64,000 nt of DNA, from contig CAKSDP010000006.1 of the NCBI GenBank assembly GCA_934446065.1, positions 1 through 64,000 of the forward strand, written 5' to 3'. Shown piece after piece: positions 40,814-50,850 of this stretch. The notes below the pieces were generated by a model, which was given only the letters and a program-made list of their open reading frames with translations, was not told where the DNA came from and made no database searches. The translations under genes were made by a program, and so were the position numbers. Each line of letters starts with the position of its first letter. The stretch's first letter is position 1. Source of the stretch: an uncultured Eubacteriales bacterium (GTDB lineage Bacteria; Bacillota; Clostridia; Oscillospirales; CAG-272).

Positions 40814-41881
40814 TTAAGAATTTCCGGAATCTTTTTCTTTTTCCTGATTTTTCGGCTGTTCGGAGTTTTTTTGCTTGTCGTTTTTGTCATTTTGACGATT
40901 CCGCTCCGCGCGGCTGCGGCGCGGCTCTATCTGCGGACGGGGCGTACCTTTTTCGCGGCGGCCGATTACAGTGACCTTGTCACGGTGATATTCCGTCAGC
41001 TTGTCAGGCTCGGAATCGAGAATAACGCGGACGGTTCCAGCAAGTGGGTTTGTCTCCTTGACGTATCCCGTTCCGTCGGGAGTCTTGACGCGGCTGTCAA
41101 CGGGCGGGGTCAGCTTGATCTCCTCCTCGTAGACCTCATGCTCGTATTTGAGGCAGCACATGAGTCTGCCGCACGTGCCGGATATCTTCGATGAGTTCAG
41201 CGACATATTCTGCTCTTTTGCCATCTTTATCGAGACCTGCACGAACTCTGACAGGAACGTCGAGCAGCAGAACGGTCTGCCGCATACGCCGAGTCCTCCG
41301 AGAAGCTTTGCTTCGTCGCGGATTCCGATCTGCCGCAGCTCTATTCTCGTGCGGAATACGGATGCAAGATCCTTCACAAGCTCGCGGAAATCGACGCGCC
41401 CGTCAACCGAGAAATAGAACGTGAGCTTGCCCTCGTCAAAGGTGTACTCGGCTTCGATGAGCTTCATTCCGAGACCGTGTTCGCGTATCTTCTCAACGCA
41501 TATCGCATACGCCTTTTTCTCTTTTTCGGCAAGAGCGGCGCGGTGAGCGATGTCCTCCTCGGTCGCAATGCGAACGACAGGGCGCAGGGGCGGGATCACC
41601 TCCGACGCCGGAACGTTTTTCACCCCTCCGGATGCCGTGCCGAACTCGATCCCGCGCGTCGTCTCAACGATAAGCGGTGAGTTTTCGGGAATGTCAAGCC
41701 CCTTCGGGTCAAAATAATACATTTTGCCGGAGTCCTTGAACTTCACCCCGATAACATCAACGGTCGCAGGCGTTTCGGTGACTGCACTCACCTCGGTGAC
41801 CTGCGGAAAACCGTCGATATTCGACGGAACAAAGTCGGATATTATGTTTTCGTCTCTTGAAAATTCGCTGTGTTTTTCCAT
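40814..41881 (-). CDS. ricT: RicT/YaaT regulatory iron-sulfur protein (PSP1 domain)
   Basis: A 355-residue protein of the PSP1 family. In Bacillus RicT works with RicA and RicF, carries Fe-S clusters, and controls mRNA processing by RNase Y as well as sporulation and biofilm phosphorelay. The conserved cysteines are visible in GLGVCGRPFCCSTF and SGTCGRLMCCLKYEHEVYEEE. The N-terminal 45 residues and the last 60, a very charged Lys/Arg/Asn/Gln-rich tail, are poorly conserved. It follows holB as in Bacillus. No RicA or RicF gene is in the window. The initiator defence-like gene yabA, normally next, is missing here. Confidence 0.93.
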   Translation of the reverse strand: MEKHSEFSRDENIISDFVPSNIDGFPQVTEVSAVTETPATVDVIGVKFKDSGKMYYFDPKGLDIPENSPLIVETTRGIEFGTASGGVKNVPASEVIPPLRPVVRIATEEDIAHRAALAEKEKKAYAICVEKIREHGLGMKLIEAEYTFDEGKLTFYFSVDGRVDFRELVKDLASVFRTRIELRQIGIRDEAKLLGGLGVCGRPFCCSTFLSEFVQVSIKMAKEQNMSLNSSKISGTCGRLMCCLKYEHEVYEEEIKLTPPVDSRVKTPDGTGYVKETNPLAGTVRVILDSEPDKLTEYHRDKVTVIGRREKGTPRPQIEPRRSRAERNRQNDKNDKQKNSEQPKNQEKEKDSGNS

Positions 41882-41915
41882 ATATAAATGCGGCTGTGCC
41901 GCCCTTTCAGAGTAT

Positions 41916-42917
41916 TCAGATTTTGTGCATTATAAGGCGCTCCGCCACAAGCAGAGCAGAAGCGTTGCCCGCAAGCTCGCGCTCCGAGCGTTCAAGCAGT
42001 GAGTAAAACCGATAAAGCGCGACCGCGTTATGCGATATGTACGGACGCACTTCTTTCGGCTCGGCGAAAAACAGCAGCTCCGCTCCCGCGCGTTTTTTCT
42101 GTGCGATAATGTCTCTGACCGCGACCTTGCAGTCGGAAATGATAGCGGACAGCTCATCGCGTGAGCGCGTGACAGTTGCCGCATAGCGTGCCTTCGCCGA
42201 TAAGTCTCCCGTAAGCGACACCCGCAGGAATTCTTCGGCGGCAGCGTGTATTTCGGGAGATTTGCCGGCACCGGAGAGAAGAGCAACGGCACGTCCGGCT
42301 ATCCCGTCGGAATCGCGCGTGATCTCGCGGATCCGCTCATCGGAAAGTCCGTCTGCGAGTGAAAGTAACTCAAGGAATTCACGCATTTCGTCGGGTTCGA
42401 GCGACTGCATCCTTATAAGCTGTGCACGGCTGCGTATAGTTTCAAGCAGAAGCTTGTGGTCGGCAACAAGAAGAATGAATGATGCAAACGGCGGCGGCTC
42501 CTCAAGGGAGATGAGCAGCGCGTTCTGCGCTTCCGGCGTCATCGTCTCCGCGTCCTCGATTATAAAGAACTTGTGTTCCGCCTCATCCGGAGTTATAAAA
42601 AGCTCGCTCTTTATCCGTCGCACGGTGTCAACACCGATCGTCTTGCGCTCGCCCCGTCTGACAACGATCACATCCGGGTGGATGTCGCGCATAATACGGT
42701 CGCACGCCGAGCAGTGACCGCAGGGAAGTGGTTCTGCATCGTTATGGGAATTCTCGCACAGAATCGCCGCAGCGATCTGATGAGCCATAAGGGACTTACC
42801 GATCCCGTCGGAGCCTGAAATAATGTAAGCATGAGATGCCGTACCCTCGGCGATGTCTCTGCCGAGACGCTGTTTTGCGGCAGTATTGCCGATTACCGAT
42901 GGAAAAAGCTGTTTCAC
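41916..42917 (-). CDS. holB: DNA polymerase III delta-prime subunit
   Basis: A 333-residue clamp-loader subunit. It begins with VIGNTAAKQRLGRDI, then the P-loop GSDGIGKSLMAHQIA, the zinc module with CGHCSAC, the sensor region IIEDAETMTPEAQNALLISLEEPP and the SRAQ arginine-finger segment (IRSRAQLIRM). It loads the sliding clamp during replication and is essential. The start is a GTG at 42917 with GGAGGG just upstream. A consensus promoter precedes it. Its place at the head of the ricT-trmN6-rsmI-metG-tatD block is a strong synteny marker for Bacillota. Confidence 0.94.
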   Translation of the reverse strand: MKQLFPSVIGNTAAKQRLGRDIAEGTASHAYIISGSDGIGKSLMAHQIAAAILCENSHNDAEPLPCGHCSACDRIMRDIHPDVIVVRRGERKTIGVDTVRRIKSELFITPDEAEHKFFIIEDAETMTPEAQNALLISLEEPPPFASFILLVADHKLLLETIRSRAQLIRMQSLEPDEMREFLELLSLADGLSDERIREITRDSDGIAGRAVALLSGAGKSPEIHAAAEEFLRVSLTGDLSAKARYAATVTRSRDELSAIISDCKVAVRDIIAQKKRAGAELLFFAEPKEVRPYISHNAVALYRFYSLLERSERELAGNASALLVAERLIMHKI

Positions 42918-42949
42918 CGCACCCTCCGCTGTCTCATTACTTTCACTAT

Positions 42950-42978
42950 ATTATATCAAGAAGTTTTCCGGTTGTCAA
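42950..42978 (-). promoter_or_regulatory. Consensus sigma-A promoter for holB-ricT
   Basis: On the minus strand a perfect TTGACA (42978-42973), 17 bases, perfect TATAAT (42955-42950), with TGA ahead of the -10 box. It is the best-matching promoter in the window. Confidence 0.88.
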
Positions 42979-43032
42979 TAAAGCTGCGGGAGGTATTCCG
43001 CTTTTCGCTTCACGTATTTCGCGTTCCACCTC

Positions 43033-43061
43033 TTGAAAAATCGCAGCATATGTGATAAAAT
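43033..43061 (+). promoter_or_regulatory. Promoter of the ten-gene coaE operon
   Basis: TTGAAA (43033-43038), 17 bases, TAAAAT (43056-43061) with TGA before it. It is divergent from the holB promoter with about 55 bases between the -35 boxes. No further promoter of this quality was seen before 54.8 kb on this strand. Confidence 0.7.
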
Positions 43062-43131
43062 GTATAATGTATATCTATCCGAACCGGCATGTGCCGTGAG
43101 AAGTCATATTCATGAAAGGAACGGTCATATT

Positions 43132-43761
43132 ATGAAGGACAGAGGTATGGGAAGAGTTGTCGGGATCTGCGGCAGAAGCGGTTCCGGCAAAACTACTGTT
43201 TGCAAGGCGTTTGAGGAGCTTGGCGCAAAATCGATCGACACAGACCGCGTTTACCGCGACCTTACGCGTGCGGATGACGACGGTATGCCGTCGGAGTGCG
43301 TGCGAATGATCGCCAATAAATTCGGCGGAAAGGTCATCGCGTCCGACGGATCGCTCAATCGCGCTTATCTTGCGAGAATAGTTTTCGGCGATAAAGAGAA
43401 GCTTTCGCTCCTGAACTCCATAACGCACAAGCGTATAATGGAGCGCACAGAGGCAATGATATTTGAGTATCTTCGTATGGGCACGACGTGTGTGTTGGTC
43501 GATGCGCCCGCGCTTTTCGAGAGCGGATTTGATAAAAAATGCGACGCCGTCGTCTGCGTTACCGCGCCCGAAGATACGCTTGTCCGCAGGATCGTCGCAC
43601 GCGACGGAATCACGCCGGAGCAGGCAATGCGCAGACTCGCGTCACAGATTCCGGATGAGGAGCTGCACGCACGCGCCGATTTCGTATTTCTGAACGACGG
43701 CGAGTCGCCGATCGGGAAGCAGGCTGAAATGATTCTCGGAGAAATTCTTGATGGCGAGTGA
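43132..43761 (+). CDS. coaE: Dephospho-CoA kinase
   Basis: A 209-residue P-loop kinase performing the last step of coenzyme A synthesis. The motif GRVVGICGRSGSGKTTVCKAF holds the Walker A site; SIDTDRVYRDL and THKRIMERTE, and VDAPALFESG with VVCVTAPEDTLVRRIVARDG, are characteristic. The frame extends upstream to 43033, but that region is the promoter. The ATG at 43132 is used here; the ATG at 43147 (MGRVVGICG), with AAGGA seven bases ahead, is equally plausible and would give the typical short N-terminus. A lytic transglycosylase gene follows after 14 bases, a pairing often seen in Clostridia. Confidence 0.92.
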   Translation: MKDRGMGRVVGICGRSGSGKTTVCKAFEELGAKSIDTDRVYRDLTRADDDGMPSECVRMIANKFGGKVIASDGSLNRAYLARIVFGDKEKLSLLNSITHKRIMERTEAMIFEYLRMGTTCVLVDAPALFESGFDKKCDAVVCVTAPEDTLVRRIVARDGITPEQAMRRLASQIPDEELHARADFVFLNDGESPIGKQAEMILGEILDGE

Positions 43762-43775
43762 GGATTTGAGGCATA

Positions 43776-44345
43776 ATGAGATATAAGAGCGCCCTCAGGC
43801 GCAGTGCGGTGATACTTGCGATACTGTCGCTGTCGGTGATAATAGGATTCCTGTATCAGCTAATATGGGACAATATCGACCGCAAGAACTATCCGCAGAG
43901 TTACAGCGAATATGTTGAGAAATATTCCGAGATGTACGGCGTGCCGGAGTATATAGTCTACGCGACCATAAAGGTGGAGAGCGGTTTTTCATCAAATGCG
44001 GTCTCATCCGCCGGAGCCGTGGGACTCATGCAGCTTATGCCGGATACATTCCAGTATCTGATGGCGGAGAACAAGGAAGCGTATGAACCGGATCTCATCT
44101 ACGGCCCAGAGACCAACATCCGCTACGGCACATACTACCTGTCAAAGCTCTATCTGAAATATCAGAACTGGGACACGGTGTTTGCCGCGTATAACGGAGG
44201 ATCGACAAACGTTGACGGATGGCTCGCCGACAAAGAATATTCCGAGGACGGCGTTACGCTGAAGAAAATACCGTTTCCGGAAACCTCAAAGTATGTCGCA
44301 AAGATGAACCGCGCTATGAGCATTTATATGCGGCTGTACTACTGA
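43776..44345 (+). CDS. Membrane-anchored lytic murein transglycosylase (SLT domain)
   Basis: A 189-residue enzyme that cleaves peptidoglycan glycan strands to form 1,6-anhydromuropeptides. An N-terminal signal anchor (SAVILAILSLSVIIGFLYQL) is followed by the SLT/lysozyme-like domain: EYIVYATIKVESGFSSNAVS with catalytic Glu, SAGAVGLMQLMPDTFQYL, and NIRYGTYYLSKLYLKY with AAYNGG near the end. TGAGG shortly before the ATG at 43776 supports the start. It probably acts at the outer face of the membrane in wall growth or sporulation. Confidence 0.93.
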   Translation: MRYKSALRRSAVILAILSLSVIIGFLYQLIWDNIDRKNYPQSYSEYVEKYSEMYGVPEYIVYATIKVESGFSSNAVSSAGAVGLMQLMPDTFQYLMAENKEAYEPDLIYGPETNIRYGTYYLSKLYLKYQNWDTVFAAYNGGSTNVDGWLADKEYSEDGVTLKKIPFPETSKYVAKMNRAMSIYMRLYY

Positions 44346-44382
44346 ACTATCGAAAAATGAACCTTAACGGAGGAATATAAAA

Positions 44383-45792
44383 ATGGAAGAAACAAAGAAA
44401 TCCGAAAAACTTGCAGAAAAGCTTCTGGCAAAGAAGAAGAGCGCCTTTGAGGTGCTCGACGCCGAAACGCTTGACTGCGCTATGAAATATGCAGAGGGAT
44501 ACAAGGACTACCTTGATTCCGGTAAGACCGAGCGCGAGATCACAAAGAGCACCGAAAAGATCCTGCGCGAGCACGGATATACCGAATACACCATCGGCGA
44601 CGATCTTCACGCCGGCGGCAAGTATTTCTACAACAACAAGGGCAAGAACATCTATGCGTTCCGCATCGGCAGCCGCCCGGTGAGCGAGGGCATACGTATC
44701 CTCGCAGCGCATATCGACTCGCCTCGCCTCGACCTCAAGCAGAATCCGCTGTATGAGGATTCTGGCATCGGATATCTCAAGACACATTACTACGGCGGCA
44801 TACGCAAGTATCAGTGGGTCACGCTTCCGCTTGCACTGCACGGAACAGTCATCCTTTCCGACGGCACATCCGTTGACGTGACCATCGGCGAGGACGCGGG
44901 CGATCCCGTGTTCTGCGTGACCGATCTTCTCCCGCACCTCGGACGCAAACAGTCCGCCGAGCCTCTCGGCACCGCTTTCAAGGGCGAGAATCTCAGTATC
45001 CTTGTGGCTTCGGCGCCTTATATGGAGGACGGAGAAGCCGTCACCGACAACGGTGTCAAGCTTTCAGTCATGAACTATCTGTTTGAAAAGTACGGCATGA
45101 CCGAGGAGGACTTCATCAGCGCCGAGCTTTGCGCTGTTCCCGCAGGAAAATCGGTTGATGTAGGTCTCGATCGCTGGATGATCGGCGCCTACGGCCACGA
45201 CGATACCGTGTGCGCTTATCCCGCACTCACCGCACTTCTCGAGAGCGATGATTCCGAGAACACGGTGCTGTGCGCACTTGTAGATAAAGAGGAGACCGGC
45301 AGCGACGGCAACACCGGTATGCAGTCGCGTCTGCTCTGCGACATAATCGACTGCATCGCATCCGCAATGGGCGAAAAGGGAGCCGTTGTCCGCGCCGCAT
45401 CTATGTGCTTGTCCGCAGACGTTACCGCGTGCTACGACCCGCTCTATTCCGACGTGTTCGATAAGATGAATTCGGCATACGCTTCATACGGCGTCGCAAT
45501 GTCAAAGTATACCGGCGGCGGCGGAAAATCCTCCACGAACGACGCATCAGCCGAGCTTGTCGGCTACGTACGCCGTGTTTTCGCGGAGCGCGGAGTGCTT
45601 TGGCAGACTGCCGAGATGGGCAAGGTTGACGCAGGTGGCGGCGGAACCGTCGCGAAGTATATCGCAAATCTCAACATCAGCGCAGTTGACATGGGTGTGC
45701 CGGTTCTCTCAATGCACGCTCCGTTTGAGCTGATATCAAAGGCTGATCTCTACACCGCACACCTTGCATTCAAAGCATTCTGCCTCGCATAA
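44383..45792 (+). CDS. M18 family aminopeptidase (aspartyl aminopeptidase type)
   Basis: A 469-residue cytoplasmic dinuclear-zinc aminopeptidase. Metal and catalytic residues are found in [55 protein letters not shown] and [29 protein letters not shown] is a family block. M18 enzymes remove acidic or neutral N-terminal residues from peptides and often form dodecamers. CGGAGG precedes the ATG. prfA starts 13 bases after its stop. The low-complexity N-terminus (residues 1-25, Lys/Glu-rich) is normal for clostridial members. Confidence 0.94.
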   Translation: MEETKKSEKLAEKLLAKKKSAFEVLDAETLDCAMKYAEGYKDYLDSGKTEREITKSTEKILREHGYTEYTIGDDLHAGGKYFYNNKGKNIYAFRIGSRPVSEGIRILAAHIDSPRLDLKQNPLYEDSGIGYLKTHYYGGIRKYQWVTLPLALHGTVILSDGTSVDVTIGEDAGDPVFCVTDLLPHLGRKQSAEPLGTAFKGENLSILVASAPYMEDGEAVTDNGVKLSVMNYLFEKYGMTEEDFISAELCAVPAGKSVDVGLDRWMIGAYGHDDTVCAYPALTALLESDDSENTVLCALVDKEETGSDGNTGMQSRLLCDIIDCIASAMGEKGAVVRAASMCLSADVTACYDPLYSDVFDKMNSAYASYGVAMSKYTGGGGKSSTNDASAELVGYVRRVFAERGVLWQTAEMGKVDAGGGGTVAKYIANLNISAVDMGVPVLSMHAPFELISKADLYTAHLAFKAFCLA

Positions 45793-45805
45793 CGGAGGTA
45801 GACTC

Positions 45806-46879
45806 TTGCTTGAGAAACTGAAGGCGGCAGAAGCCCATTATAAGGAACTTGAGCGCGAGCTGTTCGACCCGGATGTAATGGGCAATATCGAAAAGTATAC
45901 CGCAGTCACCAAGGAATATAAGGATATGTCCCCGCTCATGGAGAAGTACGCCGAGTATAACCGCGCGCTTGCCGTTTGTGAGGATGCAAGATCAATGATG
46001 AACGACGAGGAGGACGCCGAGCTGCGTCACCTCGCCGCCGAAGAATACAAAAGTGAGTCGGAAAAGCTCGAGCGGCTTGCGGACGAGCTTAAAATGCTCC
46101 TCCTGCCCGCCGATCCCAACGACAGCCGCAACGTCGTCGTCGAGATACGTGCAGGCGTGGGCGGCGAGGAAGCTGCACTGTTTGCAGGCGTGCTGTACCG
46201 GATGTACTGTATGTATTCCGATTCACACAAGTACAAGATTGAGCGCGTCGGCGAGAACGAAACGGGACTCGGCGGCTTCAAGGAGATCACGTTTATCGTA
46301 AAGGGTGAAGGCGCGTATTCGCGCTTCAAATACGAGAGCGGCGTTCACAGAGTCCAGCGCGTTCCGGAGACCGAGACCTCCGGCAGGATCCACACCTCCA
46401 CTGCGACCGTCGCGGTCCTTCCGGAGGCGGAGGATGTCGAGGTCGAGATCGCGCCCGGAGACATCGAGATCGAAACGATAAAGTCGAGCGGAGCCGGCGG
46501 ACAGCACGTCAATAAGACGGAGTCCGCGATCCGCCTTCTCCATAAGCCTACGGGCATCGTCGTCGAGTGCCAGGATGAGCGCAGTCAGTACAAGAACAAA
46601 GACAAGGCGATGAAGATCCTTCGCACAAAACTCTACGATATGAAGCAGAAGGAGCAGAGCGACAAGATTGCGGGAGAAAGACGGCTTCAGGTCGGCAGCG
46701 GCGATCGCAGCGAGCGCATCCGCACATACAATTTTCCGCAGGGACGCGTCACCGATCACCGTATCGGTCTGACGCTTTATTCACTTGATACATTCGTTGA
46801 CGGGGACATCGATCGCATGATCGATGCACTCGCAACTGCCGATGCAGCGGAAAGACTGCGCGGCGAGGATTTGAAATGA
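45806..46879 (+). CDS. prfA: Peptide chain release factor 1
   Basis: A 357-residue translation factor that reads UAA/UAG stop codons and releases the peptide. The GGQ loop is [18 protein letters not shown], and the codon-recognition loop is [15 protein letters not shown] (PxT type, as expected for RF1). The N-terminal helical domain and the [16 protein letters not shown] ending ([19 protein letters not shown]) are complete. The start is a TTG at 45806 with CGGAGGT at 45793-45799; no ATG or GTG occurs in frame nearby, and the longer frame to 45764 lies inside the aminopeptidase gene. prmC, the methylase for GGQ that often follows, is absent here. Confidence 0.95.
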   Translation: MLEKLKAAEAHYKELERELFDPDVMGNIEKYTAVTKEYKDMSPLMEKYAEYNRALAVCEDARSMMNDEEDAELRHLAAEEYKSESEKLERLADELKMLLLPADPNDSRNVVVEIRAGVGGEEAALFAGVLYRMYCMYSDSHKYKIERVGENETGLGGFKEITFIVKGEGAYSRFKYESGVHRVQRVPETETSGRIHTSTATVAVLPEAEDVEVEIAPGDIEIETIKSSGAGGQHVNKTESAIRLLHKPTGIVVECQDERSQYKNKDKAMKILRTKLYDMKQKEQSDKIAGERRLQVGSGDRSERIRTYNFPQGRVTDHRIGLTLYSLDTFVDGDIDRMIDALATADAAERLRGEDLK

Positions 46880-47943
46880 CAACCACAATATATAAGATCG
46901 AAAATACGGAAAACCCTACTGCGGCGGATAACGAGTGCCTTGCCCGCGCCGGCGAGATAATACGGGCGGGCGGACTTGTCGCGTTTCCGACGGAAACAGT
47001 GTACGGACTCGGAGCATCCGCATACAGCAGCGAGGCGGCAGGAAAAGTCTATTCCGCGAAGGGCAGACCGTCAGATAATCCACTCATAGTCCATGTTGCC
47101 GACCCTGCCGAAGCCGAAAGGTTCGCGCACATCACACCTGTGTTCCGCGATCTCGCCGAGCGTTTTATGCCCGGACCGATCACGGTCATTATGCAGAAGC
47201 GTGACTGTGTGCCCGACGGTGTGACGGGCGGACTTGATACGGTAGCGATACGCTGTCCGTCGAACAGAGTCGCCTCGGCTCTCATACGTCATGCCTCAGT
47301 TCCCGTTGCAGCTCCGTCAGCAAATCTTTCGGGAAAGCCGTCTCCGACTGTCGCCGCTCACGTGATCGACGATCTGTCGGGCAGAGTCGATATGATAATC
47401 GACGGCGGCGACTGCACATTCGGGCTTGAGTCTACCGTTATAAGGCCCGAGAGTGACGGATCTCTGAGACTGCTCAGACCCGGAGCTGTAAGCGCGGAAA
47501 TGCTGAGGGACGCCGGATATATCGTAAATGTCGATCCTGCAGTCACTGATCCTGCTGCCGCAGGCGATCACCCGCAGTCACCGGGAATGAAGTACAAGCA
47601 TTACGCCCCTGCGGCGAAGCTTTACCTCATTGATATGTCGCAGACTCGACGCAGCTATGCCGAAGTCGTAGCCGAAATGGAGCGCGGCAAAAGCGGTGCT
47701 TTTTCCGTTGTCGCATACGATGGCGATACCGACGGACTCCCTGAGGGTTGTGAAGTATTCCCGTGCGGCGACAAAGCTTCAAGCAGTGAATACGCACACG
47801 GACTTTTCGCGTATCTGCGACGCGCCGACAAGGACGGATGCAGCCGCATATATGCGCCGCTCCCCCGGAAGGACGGGATAGGACTTGCGGTATACAACCG
47901 CATAATCCGTGCCTCCGGCGGGGAGATCGTCAGACCTCTATAA
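46876..47943 (+). CDS. Threonylcarbamoyl-AMP synthase, Sua5/YwlC type
   Basis: A 355-residue enzyme making threonylcarbamoyl-AMP from threonine, bicarbonate and ATP for the t6A37 modification of ANN-decoding tRNAs. The N-terminal YrdC domain (about residues 20-210) has [51 protein letters not shown] and [13 protein letters not shown]. The linker [13 protein letters not shown] leads to a C-terminal Sua5 domain, which makes this the long Sua5 form and not the short TsaC form. The start overlaps the prfA stop by four bases. Sua5 near prfA is a common Firmicutes arrangement. Confidence 0.94.
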   Translation: MTTTIYKIENTENPTAADNECLARAGEIIRAGGLVAFPTETVYGLGASAYSSEAAGKVYSAKGRPSDNPLIVHVADPAEAERFAHITPVFRDLAERFMPGPITVIMQKRDCVPDGVTGGLDTVAIRCPSNRVASALIRHASVPVAAPSANLSGKPSPTVAAHVIDDLSGRVDMIIDGGDCTFGLESTVIRPESDGSLRLLRPGAVSAEMLRDAGYIVNVDPAVTDPAAAGDHPQSPGMKYKHYAPAAKLYLIDMSQTRRSYAEVVAEMERGKSGAFSVVAYDGDTDGLPEGCEVFPCGDKASSSEYAHGLFAYLRRADKDGCSRIYAPLPRKDGIGLAVYNRIIRASGGEIVRPL

Positions 47944-47973
47944 CATATTATTTATTCGGAGCGAGTATAAGAA

Positions 47974-50205
47974 ATGGCGAAAAAGAAGAAAACGACAACA
48001 TCGGCGATAGTTGAGGCGGAAATTGAAAATCAGCCGATAACGGATACAATTGAGAAAAACTATATGCCGTATGCGATGAGCGTTATGGTGTCGCGCGCAA
48101 TACCGGAGATCGACGGTTTCAAGCCGTCGCACCGTAAGCTCCTTTATACGATGTACAAAATGGGGCTGATGACGGGACCGCGTACCAAGAGTGCGAACGT
48201 TGTCGGTCAGACGATGAAGCTCAATCCTCACGGCGACGCGGCGATCTACGATACGATGGTGCGCCTTACGCGCGGCAACGAGACGCTGCTTCATCCGTTT
48301 GTAGATTCCAAGGGAAGCTTCGGCAAGCATTACAGCACCGATATGGCGTGCGCCGCCCCCCGTTATACCGAGGTAAAGCTCGACTCCTTCTGCGGTGAGA
48401 TATTCCGCGGGATCGACAAGGACGCGGTCGATATGGTGCCGAACTACGACAACACCATGACCGAGCCGACGCTGCTTCCCACATCATTCCCGAATATTCT
48501 TGTATCACCGAACGTCGGTATTGCGGTAGGTATCGCATCGAAAATCTGCTCGTTCAATCTCGGCGAGGTCTGCGATGGAACGATAAGACTCCTCCGACAC
48601 CCGAATCTCACCGCAGAGAAGATGCTCGATTACATCAAGGCTCCAGATTTTGCCGGCGGCGGCTACCTCGTCTACGACCGCGAGAAGCTTCTCTCCGTGT
48701 ACAAAACCGGAAAGGGAAATATCACGCTTCGCGCAAGATACAGCTACGATCGCGACAACAACTGTATCGATATACTTCAGATACCGTATTCCACTTCGAT
48801 CGAGAAGATCATGTCACGCGTGACGGAGCTTGTCCGCGACGGCAAGCTGCGTGAGATTACCGATTTCCGCGACGAGATCGACCTCTCCGGCTTCAAGCTT
48901 ACATTCGACCTGCGCAGCGGAGTCGATCCGGATGCCCTGATGGCGAAGCTCTACAAGCTCACCCCGCTCGAGGACGATTTTTCCTGCAACTTCAACCTGC
49001 TTATCGACGGCTCGCCCCGCCTGCTCGGCATCATTGACATACTGCGCGAGTGGATCAGATTCAGAGTGGGATGTATCCGCCGTGAGCTGACGTTCGACCT
49101 CGCAAAGAAAAAGGACAAGCTTCATCTCCTTCGCGGACTCGGCAAGATTCTTCTTGATATTGACAAAGCGATAAAGATAATCCGCGAGACCGAGCGCGAA
49201 GCCGACGTTGTTCCGCGCCTGATGGACGGATTCCGGATCGATCAGATACAGGCTGAATACATCGCGGAGATCAAGCTGCGCCACCTCAACCGCGAGTACA
49301 TCATAAACAAAATCAAGGAGATCGAGTCTCTCCAAAAAGAGATAACAGACCTCGAGGAGACGATCGGCGACGAGCTGCGGATCAAGGAGCTGATCATATC
49401 GCAGCTTCAGGAGATCAAGAAAAAATACGCAACCCCGCGCAAAACAATGTTTATTGATCCTGCCGATATAACCGAGGCTCCCGATGAGGAAGAGGAAGAG
49501 AATTACGAGTGCCGCATAATCCTAACTGAGCACGGCTACTTCAAGAAGATCACAATGCAGTCGCTCAAGCGGAGCGAGGATCACCGCTTCAAGGAGGGTG
49601 ATTCGATACGCAACTCCTACGATACCGACAACCGCGCGGAGCTTATGATATTTTCCGACAGATGCCAGTGCTACAAGGCAAAAGCATCCGATTTTGAGCC
49701 GCAGAAGGCGTCCGTACTCGGAGAATATCTCCCCGCAAAAATGGGATTTGACGACGGCGAGCGCGCGATAATGCTGCACGCATATTCCGAAATATCGGAC
49801 AGCGATCACGTCATATTCATCTTCGAGAACGGAAAGGGCGTTCGCGTACCGCTGTCGGCGTATCTGACAAAGGGCACAAGGCGCAAACTCACCGGAGCAT
49901 ATTCCGATGCGTCGCCGATCGTCGCCGTGATCTACGAGCGCGAACCGACCGATCTTCTCATCTATTCAAGCGAGGGAAGAGCGATACTTATAAAGTCTGA
50001 GCTTATCCCCATAAAGACAACGCGCACCGCAGCGGGCGTGCAACTAATAAATCTCAAGAGCGGACAAAAGGTCGAGCACGTCTACATCGGCGATATGATC
50101 GCGGGTGTCGGCGACACATCAAAGTGCCGCAAGCATAAGATCCCTGCCACAGGCGCCGCCTTCACTCCCGGAGACGGCGGTCAGCTCGGCATGATCGTAG
50201 AATAA
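47974..50205 (+). CDS. Type IIA topoisomerase A subunit, divergent GyrA/ParC-like paralogue
   Basis: A 743-residue DNA-cleaving subunit. Breakage-reunion features include YAMSVMVSRAIPEIDGFKPS, LNPHGDAAIYDTM and the catalytic tyrosine Y131 in APRYTEVKL. The quinolone-contact serine of GyrA (HGDS) is alanine here (A89), while the following Asp (D93) is kept. A coiled-coil gate (about 370-490) is followed by a C-terminal beta-rich domain of about 240 residues without a GyrA box (QRRGGKG); the nearest segment is KGTRRKLTGAY. It is therefore closer to ParC-like or third-type clostridial topoisomerases than to gyrase. No B subunit is nearby. It sits 30 bases after the Sua5 gene in the long operon. 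Confidence 0.88.
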   Translation: MAKKKKTTTSAIVEAEIENQPITDTIEKNYMPYAMSVMVSRAIPEIDGFKPSHRKLLYTMYKMGLMTGPRTKSANVVGQTMKLNPHGDAAIYDTMVRLTRGNETLLHPFVDSKGSFGKHYSTDMACAAPRYTEVKLDSFCGEIFRGIDKDAVDMVPNYDNTMTEPTLLPTSFPNILVSPNVGIAVGIASKICSFNLGEVCDGTIRLLRHPNLTAEKMLDYIKAPDFAGGGYLVYDREKLLSVYKTGKGNITLRARYSYDRDNNCIDILQIPYSTSIEKIMSRVTELVRDGKLREITDFRDEIDLSGFKLTFDLRSGVDPDALMAKLYKLTPLEDDFSCNFNLLIDGSPRLLGIIDILREWIRFRVGCIRRELTFDLAKKKDKLHLLRGLGKILLDIDKAIKIIRETEREADVVPRLMDGFRIDQIQAEYIAEIKLRHLNREYIINKIKEIESLQKEITDLEETIGDELRIKELIISQLQEIKKKYATPRKTMFIDPADITEAPDEEEEENYECRIILTEHGYFKKITMQSLKRSEDHRFKEGDSIRNSYDTDNRAELMIFSDRCQCYKAKASDFEPQKASVLGEYLPAKMGFDDGERAIMLHAYSEISDSDHVIFIFENGKGVRVPLSAYLTKGTRRKLTGAYSDASPIVAVIYEREPTDLLIYSSEGRAILIKSELIPIKTTRTAAGVQLINLKSGQKVEHVYIGDMIAGVGDTSKCRKHKIPATGAAFTPGDGGQLGMIVE

Positions 50206-50250
50206 ACCGGCAATGTCCGGATTTTTCAAAGGAAAAAGGAACTACCTAAA

Positions 50251-50850
50251 ATGAAAAACGAAAAGAAACTGAGAGTAATTGCAGCAGTGTGCGCGATAGT
50301 TGTCAGCAGCGCCGTAACCGTCTATGCCGCATACGACAGTTCAAAGGATCCCGTAGTCTCGCTCAGCTACCTGACCGAGGTATTCAAGCCGAGCGTCAAG
50401 AGCGATCTGAAGTCCGAGCTTTCCGGAGACGTCAAAAATCAGGTCGCCTCCGCAAAAAACGATCTTTCGGGCGAGATTTCACAGATGAAAAATTCGATCT
50501 CGGATGAGCTTTATTCAAAGCTGTCTGATGATTACGCCGCAACGATCGCCGCTCTGCAGCGTCAGGTTGACGCGCTGTCCAACGTCTACGCCGAAGTTGC
50601 AATGCAGAAGAACGCAAGACTCACCGCAGATGCGGCGTCTGAGATCGTCGTGCTTTCAGGCTCCGTTACAGTCCGCTGCAGCGATCCCGATTCCGGCATC
50701 ATCGACTGCACCGACGGCGTGATCCTGTATGACGGTCAGAGCGTTCCCGCAAATCACAAGCTGCTCGTGCCGCAGAACGGTGACGGACGCGGAGTTACGG
50801 CTTCCACCGCCGTAACTCTCCTTGTAAGAGGAGGCTACACCCTTGGCTGA
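50251..50850 (+). CDS. Unrecognised exported coiled-coil protein
   Basis: I do not recognise the family. The 199-residue protein has a signal sequence or anchor (LRVIAAVCAIVVSSAVTVYA), then a Lys/Ser/Leu-rich stretch (about residues 45-115) with heptad spacing suggestive of a coiled coil. A small beta-rich C-terminal domain of about 75 residues follows (EIVVLSGSVTVRCSDPDSG ... VTLLVRGGYTLG), rich in Asp, Gly and Val. Its last eight bases overlap the start of the SpoIID-family gene, so the two proteins are probably made together and may work together at the cell surface or septum. AAGGAAC is upstream of the ATG. Confidence 0.8.
   Translation: MKNEKKLRVIAAVCAIVVSSAVTVYAAYDSSKDPVVSLSYLTEVFKPSVKSDLKSELSGDVKNQVASAKNDLSGEISQMKNSISDELYSKLSDDYAATIAALQRQVDALSNVYAEVAMQKNARLTADAASEIVVLSGSVTVRCSDPDSGIIDCTDGVILYDGQSVPANHKLLVPQNGDGRGVTASTAVTLLVRGGYTLG

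Noticed and set aside
50206..50235. Terminator after the topoisomerase gene
   Set aside because: Only a 4-pair CCGG stem precedes the T-run; too weak to stop transcription and the operon seems to continue.
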